DNA of 64,000 bases from Odontocerum albicorne. Taxonomy: Eukaryota > Arthropoda > Insecta > Trichoptera > Odontoceridae. Position numbers and translations under genes: made by a program. Location of the stretch: the NCBI GenBank assembly GCA_949825065.1, contig OX463852.1, forward strand, positions 18,750,189 to 18,814,188, read 5' to 3'. A model generated the notes under the pieces. The model searched no databases and was not told the origin of the DNA. It was given only the letters and a program-made list of their open reading frames with translations. Below, piece by piece: positions 11,231 through 21,769 of this stretch. Within the stretch, counting starts at the first letter, position 1, and every line of letters starts with the position of its first letter.

Positions 11231-11477
11231 ATATGATTTACATCTTTAATATTTCGGAAAATTAATTTATTTACTTGAATTTTTAGCATATGTTGTCTCC
11301 ATTGAAAGACAAATAATTAATTGAACCGTTAAGAATACATGGTAATTGTACCAACCACATAGTCATGGACATTGTTAAGCTATGCTTATTGACGTTAGTC
11401 ATTATATTATAGTATTTAGTTACAACATATCTTAAAATATAGATACATAAGAAAGTAATTCGGAAATGAACATATTT

Positions 11478-11642
11478 ATTTCAATCTGTATGCTATCTTC
11501 ATATGGTTGTATCATATTATTTCAATCTGTATGCTATCATCATATGATTATATCATATTATTTTAATCTGTATGCTATCTTCATATTATTGTATCATATT
11601 TCAATCTGTATGCTATCTTCATATGATTGTATCATATTTATC
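11478..11642. repeat. 41-bp tandem repeat, four units
   Basis: CAATCTGTATGCTATC begins at 11482, 11523, 11564 (TAATCTG) and 11602, each followed by TTCATATxxTTGTATCATATT. The 77-codon + ORF over it is only the translated repeat. Confidence 0.92.
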
Positions 11643-12439
11643 TTTTTTCGTATACAGTATAACCTGGCGTGCTTATTTCCAGATGGCAATTTCTGCTAAC
11701 AAACTAGAAAAATAAAACAGGTTGGAACATTTTTTTAACAAAATTGATACCAACGGCTATCGAATTTGCAACTTCTAGGATGCAACACAAGCGTCTTACC
11801 AATTAGATCATGTCGTGGAATGTTTATGTACATAATTACTTGTAAACCACCGTCTTATTAAGTAACCAAACGTTGACCCTTGCTTCACTTAGCATAAATG
11901 TAGAGGTTAATGTTTGCCACCGATAACTACAAAACGATGTCGTAACTTGTTCACGCACCAAGCGGAACATCTCCGAGACAATGAGTTTCCACTCGGCCTT
12001 TATTGGTTGGCCAAGCATTGGCCAGCGAACTGCTGACCCTTAAATCCTCACACCTAAAGGATCCATTGTTTCATGCACCTGTTCCTCGTCGATTGATTAT
12101 TTTGTAGTAAATCTTAGTCATGTATTTTCTACCACCTTTCTTATCATTTATCAAAAGCCTTGGTTTATTTACTTCTGATGAGAGGTCTTAATTTTCAGCC
12201 TGTTGCATCCACACCCTCAGTCTCCATTATATTTTCTCCACCTATTTGGATCCCACTACATTGGGCTAATTGTGGATCGCGATCTCTATTCGAGAACTAT
12301 CTTCTTCCAACGATTATCTGTTTTTCTTATCACATGTTCTGATCAGCTCTTTTTAAGTCTTGCTTTCTTTACTACTAAGTACATATTTCTTGTTTCATTT
12401 TACCTCTATAATTAATTTTTTTTACGTTATTTTTTTCAA
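11643..12439. other. Unassigned sequence
   Basis: At 11745-11820 there is a weak antisense tRNA-like block (ACGGCTATCGAATTTGCAAC ... CTTACCAATTAGATCATG), perhaps a worn SINE head. The ORFs at 11836-12415 lack recognisable content. Confidence 0.35.
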
Positions 12440-12505
12440 ATTCTCTCGCAGAAAGCTTGGCGCACCCTGTCCTCTCTGCTTGCGATATTATATATGTATG
12501 TAAAA
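12440..12505 (+). pseudogene. LINE-B 3' end scrap
   Basis: CTCGCAGAAAGCTTGGCGCA, CCTGTCCTCTCTGCTTGCG and ATATATGTATGTA match the sense end of LINE-B, just past the CRDRKVWR coding motif. Confidence 0.55.
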
Positions 12506-12984
12506 TAATTCATTTTTTGGTTGTTCTTGTCTTTAAAAGTACAAGCGTTTTTTATTTCATTAATTTGGTAGGCGTCACATAAACGGAAGTCAATTTTGCT
12601 GAGGTATAACTTGATTGATAAAATGGCGAACAAACCAGGACGTGGGCGTATACTCAATAATTCTTAATAACAATTGCTTACCACTTGACTGAAATATTGT
12701 TTGAGTGTCTTTTATAACAAATAGTAAGGATAACTTAGTAATATTTTCAAAAATATTTAACGTCACAAGTGAGTAACTTCATGTCTGGTTTGGTGGATAT
12801 TTGTAAAGTAGATGTTGAGATCAGCAGACTCCTTCAGCATTTGCTCAATTTGAGGTCTTGATTGGAGGGCTGTCATTCTATTGTTTGTTAACATCCCCTT
12901 TAGAGAGACTTTATTTTCAAATTTTTTAAATTATATTTTCTAAGTTAATTGTTGATTACTTGTATTGTGCATTGGAATGTTTAA

Positions 12985-13560
12985 GCACATCTAGAAATAT
13001 ATCACCATCATCATCATTGCCAACCAGGGTCGTTCCACTTCTGGATGAAGGTCACCCCAAGTTGACTCCAAATAATTCGGTTTTTTGCTCGTTGGTGCCA
13101 TGTGACGCTGCCATGCTTCCTGATTTCCTCTATCCAGCGTACCTTCTTGGACTCTTTTATTTATTTATTTTTTATTTTACCTGGCGAGTTTATTGCCAGG
13201 TGGCAATCTCTTCCGACCAACCAAAAATATGTTTTAATGGGCCCTAAGTGAAAACCAGATTGGATTTTTTTTAAATCTGGATTCCAGCAGGGATCGAGCC
13301 CGCAACCTCCGGATCGGCATTCTGGCTACGTGTCCTGTCCATTGCCACTTTATTTTCTTACACACCATTATTACGTATTTTATCTTTGTTTTGTTGCGAA
13401 TCCAGGCGTTTCGTTTGCGGTCTCTTTTAGTTTATCCCAACATACATCTCTCCACGCTCCTTTGTGCGGTCTAGAGCTTTTGTGTGTTCTTTGCTGTAAG
13501 CGTCCATATCTCACAGCCATACGTTAGTACTGGGAAAATACACTGGTTGTAGACCTTTCG
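12985..13560 (-). pseudogene. LINE-C reverse transcriptase C-terminal fragment, split by a SINE
   Basis: On minus, 13560-13350 reads KVYNQCILPVLTYGCEIWTL, then TAKNTQKL, QRSVERCMLG and, further on, IKWQWTGHVA. After the SINE, 13145-12985 continues ESKKVRWIEEIRK, then KNRIIWSQLGVTFIQKWN and a stop. The order YNQxxLPVxTYGxExW, AMERxMLG, WxWAGHxA, FIQxWN is that of insect endonuclease/reverse transcriptase polyproteins close to their C-terminus. A few stops are present (about 130 codons remain). Confidence 0.8.
13150..13346 (-). mobile_element. SINE-A copy nested in LINE-C, 5'-truncated
   Basis: On minus: GGAGGTTGCGGGCTCGATCC (B-box side), the T-rich linker, CAATCTGGTTTTCACTTAGG, then GGTTGGTCGGAAGAGATTGC and a tail ending in AAATAAATAAATAAA. 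The A-box half of the head is missing. The tail ends in TAAA units like LINE-A instead of the TACAATACAA form of most SINE-A copies. Confidence 0.85.
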
Positions 13561-13565
13561 CTTCA

Positions 13566-14164
13566 AAGATATTGAAATATGTATGTATCATAAATTGTGA
13601 GTTTATTTGAGGATAGTGAGAATCTTATGACTCAGTAATTTTACTGTATTATTTAATGGTTATTTTAATGTTGTTTATTGTTTTACTAATCAAATAAACA
13701 TTATTATCATGATAATAAGTAAATCAAATGTTGACTAAAAATTTAGAAAATGTTCAGTGTAACATGGGTTTGACCAATAACATGGATTCTGTCAACACCT
13801 GGAGTTCGGATTCTAAAATTTAATAAAAAAGAGAATACCCATAGTACACAAACGTTTACTGATCACAAGTCAGACGGAACCAGGAGAAGGCTACGTTAAA
13901 TACTTCATGGCATCATGCTCCAATCGGCATAAACAATGCTCCACTTTCGTTATGGAAGGTGCACCGGTACAATCCTTTCTTCTGGTTGTAGCCACTTACA
14001 AAATAGTAATACTTTTCTAGACCTAAGACCTTCATATAACTCGCTCATGGGAACAGGTACTGTATGCAATGCAACAGTGAGCAATTGTGGCAGGGAGAAG
14101 ACGTTCAGTAATAGTGGTATTGATTAAAATTAAGACATGTACTTGTATTATAATCAAACAAGTA
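13566..14164. other. Unassigned AT-rich sequence
   Basis: No repeat or gene recognised. The ORF at 13936-14127 has two or three cysteines but no known motif and no splice framing. Confidence 0.35.
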
Positions 14165-14272
14165 ATAGTGACAACCTCCGTGACCTAGTTGGTAAGACGT
14201 CTGTCTTCCGATCCGGGGGTTGCGGTTTCGATTCCTATAGATAACCAAAATTTTATAAAAGGGTTTCAGTCT
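14165..14272 (+). mobile_element. SINE-A head, 3'-truncated
   Basis: GACAACCTCCGTGACCTAGT, TGGTAAGACGTCTGTCTTCC and GCGGTTTCGATTCC give intact A- and B-box regions. The copy stops in the body at GGGTTTCAGTCT and is replaced by antisense LINE-like DNA. Confidence 0.85.
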
Positions 14273-14500
14273 CACCCACACCCATATGTGTCGTCTATTC
14301 TATCCCCATTCATACGCACTTTTCAATTTCTCATACTGCTTTCCTTTCCCTCAGTCAGAACTTCTTCCAACAATATATTTCCATTTTTTTCCTTATCTGT
14401 TCTCATCCTCGCACGCCATTCATTACTTAAATTTACTTTTGTTTTGTAAGTCTTTTAGAACACATTTTCTCCATATGTCCAAACCATCTTTAGATTCCGA
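14273..14500 (-). pseudogene. Possible LINE-B antisense fragment
   Basis: Pyrimidine-rich + strand with phrases such as CTTTTAGAACACATTTTCTCC and ATATGTCCAAACCATCTTTAG. The last resembles the antisense of LINE-B WFGHxER codons (GTCCAAACCA at 61983). The 126-codon ORF on + is the complement shadow. Diverged, so tentative. Confidence 0.35.
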
Positions 14501-15009
14501 TTATTCAGATAAGCTTTCTCTAATTGGGTATTTTTTTTATTTGATCTACATTGTAATATTAGATACAATATCGTCAGCTTTAGTATTTAATTATTTTCAT
14601 TTACAAAACATGTTTAGCAGGGAGGACCAAGGTCTGAATGAATCTGATGAAACGCAAGATGTCTGAATGAGTGGACATGTACATGTATATAAAAAGAGAT
14701 AAAAAATTATTAGTTATAAGAATTGTTTTCTAGTTATAAGTTAATAACTACATATTAACTATTTCTAAGAAATGAAATACTGAGATTATTCAAAATAAAA
14801 ATTACAGGAAGGAAATATAAATTATATTCGCTTATTGTTATAATAAATAAATTAGATTAGCACTTAAGTGAATTTGTATGTGGGTACAGCCTTTGGAAAA
14901 TGTACGTGTTATCGATTGCTTTATTAAATAAAAAAATATGTTTAGCCTAATTACATTCAATAACATAAAATATTCAAAAGTCATAAAATATTCAAAAGTC
15001 ACTTAAATA

Positions 15010-15435
15010 AGTGGATGAGTGCTTTCCAACGTCCCCATTGTAAGAAGAAAAATTTCTTTTACTTTTGACAATGGGATACGAAACATGTAAATAATATTCC
15101 AAGCAGTCCTGTCCAAAAGAGTTAATATACAACAGACATAGTTGCTGGGAGATTCGTTCTTGCGTGTGTGGTTGAGAACAGTTCTTGGCGGCGCAATCTG
15201 GTGTAATTGTTAGGATCATTTAATGCCAATCTTTCTAGTAATGATGGACAGCTTACAACTTCTCGAACGAACCTGACAGCGTATACCAGGAACCGAAGAT
15301 TTCTTCGCACGCTCAATGAATTACCATATATCCAAACATGCCCAGTAGAAACTGTGGGATATAGCCATGGATTGACACCAAACTCGCTCATATAAAGATA
15401 TCGCAGATATTTTTTCCATACTTTTTCCAACATAA
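15010..15435 (-). pseudogene. LINE-F reverse transcriptase C-terminal fragment
   Basis: The minus frame 15433-15122 contains SCPSLLERLALNDPNNYTRL and RRQELFSTTHARTN. After a frameshift near 15125-15215 it continues INSFGQDCLEYYLHVSYPIV. The arrangement xPxLLxxLxLxxPxxxxRxRxxxLFxxxxxRTN followed by xxxINxxxxD has the shape of the tail of some Jockey/R1-like LINE ORF2 proteins. No polymerase motif is present. It could instead be another repeat-encoded protein. Confidence 0.45.
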
Positions 15436-16500
15436 GTAAGTTTTGTGCCCCTGTAGGATTATTTTAAAGATAAACTTACGTCATGGAAAAAAACATCTAT
15501 CAGTCATTTTTTTATAAAGCTTACACACACCGGTTAAACCCAATTACATACAAAGCTTAAAGAAAAATTATACGCAGCAACAAGGAAGATAATTTATATG
15601 CAGCAACGATATACAAAGTCACAAGACACATTATATACAGAAGAAAATAAAAATTATTATACAAGAAAAATTGGTTTAGCCGAAACAACTAACTCCCATT
15701 ACTAAGAAAGCTCTAAATACTTTCTTTAAAAAACATTTTCAGAAATGTTGAAGATGTGAATATCCGAGGCCTTATTCATTAAGAACAACCCGTGTTACAG
15801 AAGAACAGCACTTGACATGTTAGTTCTACTTATTGCCAGTCTAAATTGGTCAATATTCTGTACCTTATATAACATAGTTGGCAGGAATATAAAACTTTAT
15901 ATTTTCTAATATAGTAGGATTAGGTGTAGCTCTCGTCAGCAACTTGAAGATATTAGAAGAGACCCTCACACCTCTCCTCACGCTAATAAGGTAGTATCTC
16001 AAAATACCAAGAATAAATCTTGTAGGATAGAGCCACGGGTACTAACCGCACTCCCGTAAGTAGAAAAATCTCAAAAATCTAGATTTGACTGGTTTGATAA
16101 GGTCTGCTAAAATGACTTGAAATATAAAATTTGGACTAGTTTGTGTAACAAAGCTTTAAATTGACCTACGAATATAATTGAAAAACTTCCGTTAGTAAAA
16201 TAATTACTTCCTTTAACTAGAAGAATGAACAAAAATATCCAATTACATAACGTTCGTACATAATGCTGCATTCAGCCTAATTACAAAACACCTTTTATCT
16301 TCCGCTTTTCATCTCCTCTTATTTGTTCAACAAATCTTTGCATTGCGATAAGATTGCGTTGCAGTCACCTTCAGATGTTTTCAAAGCTATTAAGTATACG
16401 AATTATACAGGCTGACTAGTTCACTTTTTCAATATATGTGTACGAGATCATCTATTTTTATTTATGATTATATATTAACATTAAACATATACCCTACACT
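15436..16500. other. Unassigned AT-rich sequence
   Basis: No repeat family, RNA gene or splice-bounded coding block recognised in roughly 1 kb. Confidence 0.4.
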
Positions 16501-16504
16501 ACAT

Positions 16505-16605
16505 CTAAAGCCGAATGTGTTACTATCACACATCGGAATATCTATAAAGGTTACTTTGTAGTTCATTTTCCCTTGTAAATTTTCTGCGCTTTTCTTATAA
16601 ATAAG
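16505..16605 (-). repeat. RepD fragment
   Basis: On minus it reads AAGAAAAGCGCAGAAAATTT, ACAAGGGAAAATGAACTACA and CACATTCGGC at the end, the 3' portion of RepD. Confidence 0.7.
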
Positions 16606-17999
16606 TGTTTCTCAATATATGCAGATGCAGTACTGCTCTCTTAACGAGGCTATATAAATTGTCATTTTCTTCTTACTATTAAGTACCAGTACAAGTCAAT
16701 AAGTAGTCTTCTCCTTATCTTATCAGACCACTTAGTTATTTCCACCCAGTATTCTCCTTGATAGCATTGGACGTTCCACGAATCCTTTAAGGTGCAACAC
16801 AACGAGATCCTAAGGTACTGCAGCAAGTGTCGCATGGAATGTTCTTTAATGGGGCTGGTAAATATTTAAAATATCCCTCGACTTTCTTCTTCTCCAGTTG
16901 CTTCCTCATATCTAAGAATTGTGACCACCATGTGATATACTGGTACAACAATATTTGATAAACTTCCGTAACAAGTTCCGAACTCCGCAGTCAGAAGAGC
17001 AGAATAATAGAGAGCTGCATGTGAGATCATTCCTCAGGTCAGCTATTTTTCGATAAAGTAAATGTTGATTGCTGTTCCGTGGATTTGTTACCAGTTTTAT
17101 TATATAAGCAAAAAATATGACTTTTTCATTCATATGGTACTATCTCTCAACAGATCCGAATTGGCGATGCTGATATGTTGAAGACTGTGGCTGAGAGACA
17201 ATATTGTCTTCGGCCCCATGAGTTTTTTGGTTTAAAACCACTAGATTAGACACAACACTTATAGGTATTACTACCATAGATCATAACATACAATACTCGT
17301 ACACGTCTAACGCGAACACAACGTATGAACACAGCACACAAACATGGATAGGAATTTATTTTGTCCCCTATAACAGCGTGAGTGTTGCTGGGATTATACT
17401 GATCTGTTATATTATGGTTTACTATTTATGTTTTCATCCAACTAAACGAAAATCAATAATAAATTGCAACTGCAATCTTCTAAATCCCTTGCATAATAAT
17501 TTATATCCACTTTAACGATGTTACTGACCATAAATCTCAATGCAAATAATGCATCACTTCTTCTATTGCAGGTATTTTATCATCTCAAGCGGACAAGAGA
17601 CAACCATCTAGGTGATTATTCATAAAACTAAACAAGCGGACTGAGATCTTGCAATCCGACCTGCGTTATCAACATATCTCCTCAGTTATGTTTTATACGC
17701 GAATCTAAACGTACATCTTGTTGGTCTCAAACAAAGTCTTAACTATAGAGATTGTTATATTTGAATTAAAAGTGATTGTAAAATGTAGTTGTTCTATTAA
17801 GGATCATTGTGGTGTGGTCTGGTTCAATGATATTGTTTATGGTATGTTTTATGGTTTATGGTATGCTTATACCATATAATTGATTTATTCGACCTTTATA
17901 TGTACTGTCATCCTATTTTCCTTTTGGGGAAGACAGAACGCTTAAACTTCTTATCGCGACTTCAAACAAATACATTTTCTTTATTATCATTCGTAATTT
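16606..17999. other. Unassigned sequence with dispersed scraps
   Basis: 16880-16935 repeats the CTTCTTCTCCAG...GACCACCAT phrase of 6270-6330. 17165-17235 (GAGACAATATTGTCTTCGGC) is echoed at 43700-43750 (GGGACAATCTTGTCTTCGGT) and loosely at 24915-24955. These are low-copy repeats of unknown type. No gene recognised. Confidence 0.4.
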
Positions 18000-18500
18000 T
18001 GTACGGGAATGAAATATGAACGTGGAAAAGACTCAAAAAGTAGAAAAAATGCTACATAAATACGTTCTCTGAGAAGAATACGTGAGGTGACAATGTTTGA
18101 CAAAACGAAATGAATTGATTAGGGATGAATGCGAACTAAAGGCTGTGTTGATATTTTGAGTAATATAAAGAAGAACCTTCTGACAAGTTTTGGGTAGGAC
18201 GAATGCATGAAGTAAACCTAACAAATACACCCTGAAAATGTGAGTGGAATGCGTACCGTACCAGTATGTTATTAGGAGAAATCCAAGGAAAGTATGATTG
18301 GATCTAGTGAACTATATTTTGAATGAAAGAAATTTAAAAGTGAGATAAATCGAAGGAGTTGTATGAGACGGTATTTGTATTCGTATGTAGTAGAGGCGAA
18401 AGATGTTTGTCATTATATGAAAATCTGGCACTCTCTCCTTTCTGCCTATCCTGATAGGGAAACGACATGATATTATGGATGCATATACAAATGTACACAA
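18000..18500 (+). pseudogene. LINE-B C-terminal fragment
   Basis: Sense phrases in order: CTGAGAAGAATACGTGAGGT (LRRIRE), AATGAATTGATTAGGGATGA (NELIRDE), GAAATCCAAGGAAAGTATGA (RPRKV), GTAGAGGCGAAAGATGTTTG (VEAKDV) and the TCTGCCTATCCTGATAGGGA end. Many stops and frameshifts, about 500 nt. No functional protein. Confidence 0.8.
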
Positions 18501-18526
18501 GACAATTTCTTTTTACATCTTATACG

Positions 18527-18625
18527 TACCATAACGACATCTCCCCTTTAGAAAACAGCGAGCGACAGAGCGCCGAACTTTTTTTATCGCAATTCCACGT
18601 TTCCATATTTTGCTAAATCCTTATT
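18527..18625 (-). pseudogene. LINE-B 3' end, antisense
   Basis: ACCATAACGACATCTCCCCT and CAGAGCGCCGAACTTTTTTT mirror the LINE-B end. It lies head-on to the sense copy that ends at 18500, making a short inverted pair. Confidence 0.7.
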
Positions 18626-18627
18626 TT

Positions 18628-18720
18628 TCGTGTTGTATTGTATTGTTATTATATTTCGTTACATATACTTCTACAGTGTAACTTTGCGGGTTTGTTGCTA
18701 TGTAACAATCTTTTCCTTAT
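18628..18720 (-). mobile_element. SINE-A tail only
   Basis: GTATTGTATTGTTATTATAT, AACTTTGCGGGTTTGTTGCT and TGTAACAATCTTTTCC are the complement of the SINE-A tail; head and body are missing. Confidence 0.65.
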
Positions 18721-19059
18721 ACAGTTACGGTAATGATTATTTGAGTAACAGTACGATTATGTAAGAGAACTCGTTAAGTCATGCACACTTTCTGCGTACA
18801 AAAATGGATAACGTTCTGCTAAGATGAGTGCACTGGGTTCAGCAATCGGATCGAGGTGACGGTCCACGTAATGGGGAAGGCGGTAATCGACGTTAAGTAG
18901 CCGACAGTCAACTTCATTATGTCGAGGCGCAATTATTTATTTTCCAGAGTGGTCAGCCAAGCTGCGGAGTGCTAATTGCTGGAAAGGCAATGCAATGTTG
19001 CATAATTTGTACGGCAAGTGTTCAAAAATGGAATATTTATCTTTTTTTTGTATCGTATG
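18721..19059. other. Unassigned, somewhat GC-richer sequence
   Basis: 18825-18990 is less AT-rich than its surroundings (GATCGAGGTGACGGTCCACG; AGCTGCGGAGTGCTAATTGC). I see no clear splice signals or protein motif. Possibly a worn transposon. Confidence 0.3.
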
Positions 19060-19580
19060 AACAAGAAAGATCATTATCAAGAGCAAGAACTTAGTGAAAT
19101 CGAAGGTTATGGTTAAAGAAATTGGTGTAAGGGAAAATTGTGTGCGATGTATGGATTAACTCAAAGAAACATGAGGTTACAGGGAACAAGTTAACGAAGC
19201 ATTTAATATAATATACAACAATTACGCTATATCAAAAGTAGGGAAAATGGGAATACATAATAGTGTATTGGTCATTGATGTATGCAAGAGAAATTTTGCC
19301 TAGGAAGAAGAGGAATAAAAGTAAAATTAATGCTGCGGAGATACCTGTACTCAGAAATATTTGTAGAGTATCAGTTCTATGAAAGAAGACGAAATGATTA
19401 CATCAGAAATTAATGCATTGATAATATGAATGTTTCAAGTAAGCTGAAGAAAAGTTCTTGAGGAGGGTTTGGGCATGTAGAGAAAATGAATGACGAAAGA
19501 GTAACTAAGCTAGTATACAAGTCAAAAGTACAAGATGTGCGTGGAAGAGGTAGACCTTGCCGCGATCCTAGATTATTTAC
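19060..19580 (+). pseudogene. Diverged LINE-B-like C-terminal fragment
   Basis: KKRNKSKINAAEIPVLRNIC corresponds to the K.NAxEMxxLRRI motif. Further on come LRRVWACRENE (compare LRRFGHVERMNE) and a nucleotide match GTGCGTGGAAGAGGTAGACC (RGRGRP). More diverged than the other copies, so possibly a related subfamily. Confidence 0.65.
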
Positions 19581-19639
19581 TTAATGAATATTAAAGAAAG
19601 ATTTTTATATAAGCATATATTACCGACGTCTTTCCAACT

Positions 19640-19856
19640 AGATACCTATGTGGCCTTCTTGGTAAAACGCCTGTCTTCCAACATCCGAGTTTCAGATTCA
19701 ATTCCCGAAGGAACTCAGATTTTTTAAAAATTTCAGTCGAGTTTTCACTTTAGACTTCTTAACTATATTACTGGTTTGTTAGAAGAGATTATCACACGGC
19801 AGTATACCCGCAAGGTGGTACTGTATACAACAAAATTATAATACAATATTTTACTT
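19640..19856 (+). mobile_element. SINE-A copy, near full length
   Basis: Head GATACCTATGTGGCCTTCTT, B-box-like AGATTCAATTCCC, body TTTCAGTCGAGTTTTCACTT, tail TTAGAAGAGATTATCACACG to ATTATAATACAATATTT. Confidence 0.85.
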
Positions 19857-19904
19857 TAAATGTATTGTAAGTAAGATCTTAACACAAAATTTTAGATTAT
19901 TATT

Positions 19905-20130
19905 ATACATACTCGTACATACCATCACACAATTTCCATGTTTAGTTAGGCAGAGATGACAAAGCGCCAAACTTTCCTATTTCGACACACATTCCTCACC
20001 TGTTCCATGTTCATACACCTTCTCATACAATTATGATTTCTCTGACTTTCTCTGTTTCCTTTTTTTCGAAATATCATTCATTTGATCCATTCATACTTTC
20101 GTTGGTTTTCTTTCATGCAAATATTCTTTC
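19905..20130 (-). pseudogene. LINE-B antisense 3' fragment
   Basis: CATACCATCACACAATTTCC, GGCAGAGATGACAAAGCGCC, CTCATACAATTATGATTTCT and TTTGATCCATTCATACTTTC follow LINE-B antisense order (end, CMR motif, WMDQ/RPRKV). The octamer TACTCGTA interrupts the CATACATACC junction at 19910. Confidence 0.8.
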
Positions 20131-20166
20131 TTTTTAAAAAAATGCAATACAATACAATATAATTTA

Positions 20167-20315
20167 CATCGACCACCTTGGTCCATGTTGTAAAACACTC
20201 CTCTTCTAATCTGAGGTTTGTCAAGTTGATTCCCGTTTGTATCAATTTTATAAAAGGGTTCTAGTCTGGTTTTCACCTCAGGCCTATTTGACATATTTTT
20301 GGTTGTTTGGAATAT
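20167..20315 (+). mobile_element. SINE-A copy, diverged, tail truncated
   Basis: CGACCACCTTGGTCCATGTT, TTGATTCCCGTTTGTATC, GGGTTCTAGTCTGGTTTTCA and CCTATTTGACATATTTTTGG follow SINE-A order; it ends at TTGGTTGTTTGGAA. Confidence 0.75.
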
Positions 20316-20354
20316 ATATTAAGCCGAAAATGATATGCATAATTTTCCTTTTTA

Positions 20355-20555
20355 AATACACATATACAGGTTTATTAGTAAGTCAGTTATATTGTAAAAA
20401 ATTTATATACACATATAAAGGTTTATTAGTAAGTCAGTTATATTGTAAAAAAATTATTTACACATATAAAGGTTTATTAGTCAGTTATATTGTAAAAAAT
20501 TTGTTTACACATATACAGGTTTATTAGTAAGTCAGTCATATTGTAAAAAATATTT
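20355..20555. repeat. 51-bp tandem repeat, four units
   Basis: GGTTTATTAG recurs at 20369, 20420, 20471 and 20518 with TCAGTTATATTGTAAAAAAT after it. The third unit lacks TAAG. The repetitive 96-codon ORF (KGLLVSQLYCKK) is the translated array. Confidence 0.93.
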
Positions 20556-20691
20556 GATATTATATTGTTTCATCCAAAATACATACAATATAATGTAAAA
20601 AAATTATCAACTGTTAGTTTTAGATACTCGTATGTTCCGTTTTAACTTTAAATTTAAAAAAATACGAGATTGATGTGTAAATTTTAATTTT

Positions 20692-20925
20692 TGTGAGGTG
20701 CATAGCCGCGCGGTAACGTACTTGACTTCCGTGCGGAAGGTCATCGGTTCGAACTTCCCGCAGTGCTACTCCTCTCGAACGACACAGGCACTTTTCCGCA
20801 TAGTGTTTGAGGGTATAAGGATACCTGTGACTACTTCGGTCATATATATTCTTAAAAAAAAAAATGAACATATAATTGTATGATTAGTTGGAGGAATTGC
20901 CACTTGGTAACAATCCTGTCATATT
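20692..20925 (+). mobile_element. SINE-D: different tRNA-like head, SINE-A-like tail
   Basis: TGCATAGCCGCGCGGTAACG supplies an A-box-like TAGCCGCGCGG and CATCGGTTCGAACTTCCCGC a B box, unlike the SINE-A head. The body (GAGGGTATAAGGATACCTGT, CTACTTCGGTCATATATATT) is also unique and reappears on minus at 54418-54470. The end, TTGGAGGAATTGCCACTTGG then TATTGTATTGTATT, is the SINE-A/LINE-A tail. The head is mutated and lacks a full cloverleaf, so it is not a tRNA gene. Confidence 0.75.
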
Positions 20926-21133
20926 GTATTGTATTGCCCTTTCGTTGTATACAATACAACCTGGCGGGCTTATTGCCATGTGACAATCTCTTTCATCCAA
21001 CCAAAAATATGTTACAGTCTTAAGTGTAAATCAGACTGGAATCATTTAAAAAAAAATTGGATTCAAGCGGGAATCTAACCTGCAGCCCGTACGTTGGGAG
21101 ACAAGCGGTTTACCAACTAGGCCACGGAGGTCG
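20922..21133 (-). mobile_element. SINE-A copy, full length
   Basis: On minus: CGACCTCCGTGGCCTAGTTG head with A box, CTGCAGGTTAGATTCCC B-box region, body CAGTCTGATTTACACTTAAG, tail ATTGCCACATGGCAATAAGC then GTTGTATTGTATACAACG. It abuts SINE-D tail to tail, so the two tails form an inverted pair. Confidence 0.9.
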
Positions 21134-21423
21134 AGCACTGTACAATAAAGAAACAAATTAGTAAGTTGAACATTTAGATAGACAAGAAAATTGTTTGCTT
21201 GGACCAAGTATCAGCAAGAAAGTATAATACTTTGAATGTTTCTGGTTAGATTTGCTTTAATAACTGGAAACTAATCGCTAGGCAATTATGTCATGTAAAT
21301 CGGACCTAATAACACTTAAGTGCACCTTTCAAATAATTAGGTAATTAGGTTTTTGAACTGGACTTGTATCCTTGATGGTAATCCAGCGTACTTGTGGGCT
21401 AACTTGATTAAATCTTCATGAAA

Positions 21424-21630
21424 TATCGACTAGTTGGTAAGACGCTTGTCCTCCGACATGAGGATTGCATGATCGATGTCAGGTGGAATAATTTTTTTAA
21501 GGATTTCACTTTGGTTTTCATTAAAGGCCTCTTTAACACCTTTGTGGTTAGTTGAAGAGATTGCCACATTGCAAAAAGACTGACAAGTTTGTATTGTATA
21601 AAAAAAAACAAGTATAATACAATACAAAAT
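21424..21630 (+). mobile_element. SINE-A copy
   Basis: Head CGACTAGTTGGTAAGACGCT, damaged B box GCATGATCGATGTC, body TTCACTTTGGTTTTCATTAA, tail GTTGAAGAGATTGCCACATT and AGTATAATACAATACAAAA. The overlapping minus ORFs at 21408-21681 are antisense readings of this SINE. Confidence 0.85.
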
Positions 21631-21749
21631 TGTATTTAAAAAATGGTGCTTGTGACTAGTAAGAAAATCAAAGAGTTCCATAAATATCCAAAGCCATACG
21701 CATCTTGGTTATTTTGAAATATTGTATGATAAAAATGCTTATTCAATCC

Positions 21750-21769
21750 GAGAGAGAGAGAGAGAGAGA
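21750..21769. repeat. (GA)10 microsatellite
   Basis: Uninterrupted GA dinucleotides; a good length-polymorphism candidate. Confidence 0.97.

Noticed and set aside
14286..14666. 126-codon + ORF as a membrane protein
   Set aside because: Hydrophobic only because pyrimidine-rich antisense repeat DNA encodes F/L/S; no start context or homology seen.
20237..20527. Repetitive 96-codon ORF as a repeat protein
   Set aside because: It is the translation of a SINE-A end plus a 51-bp minisatellite whose units vary in frame.
20692..20770. Functional tRNA genes at the tRNA-like heads
   Set aside because: Heads have A and B boxes but no complete acceptor and anticodon stems by eye, recur many times with mutations, and are joined to SINE bodies.
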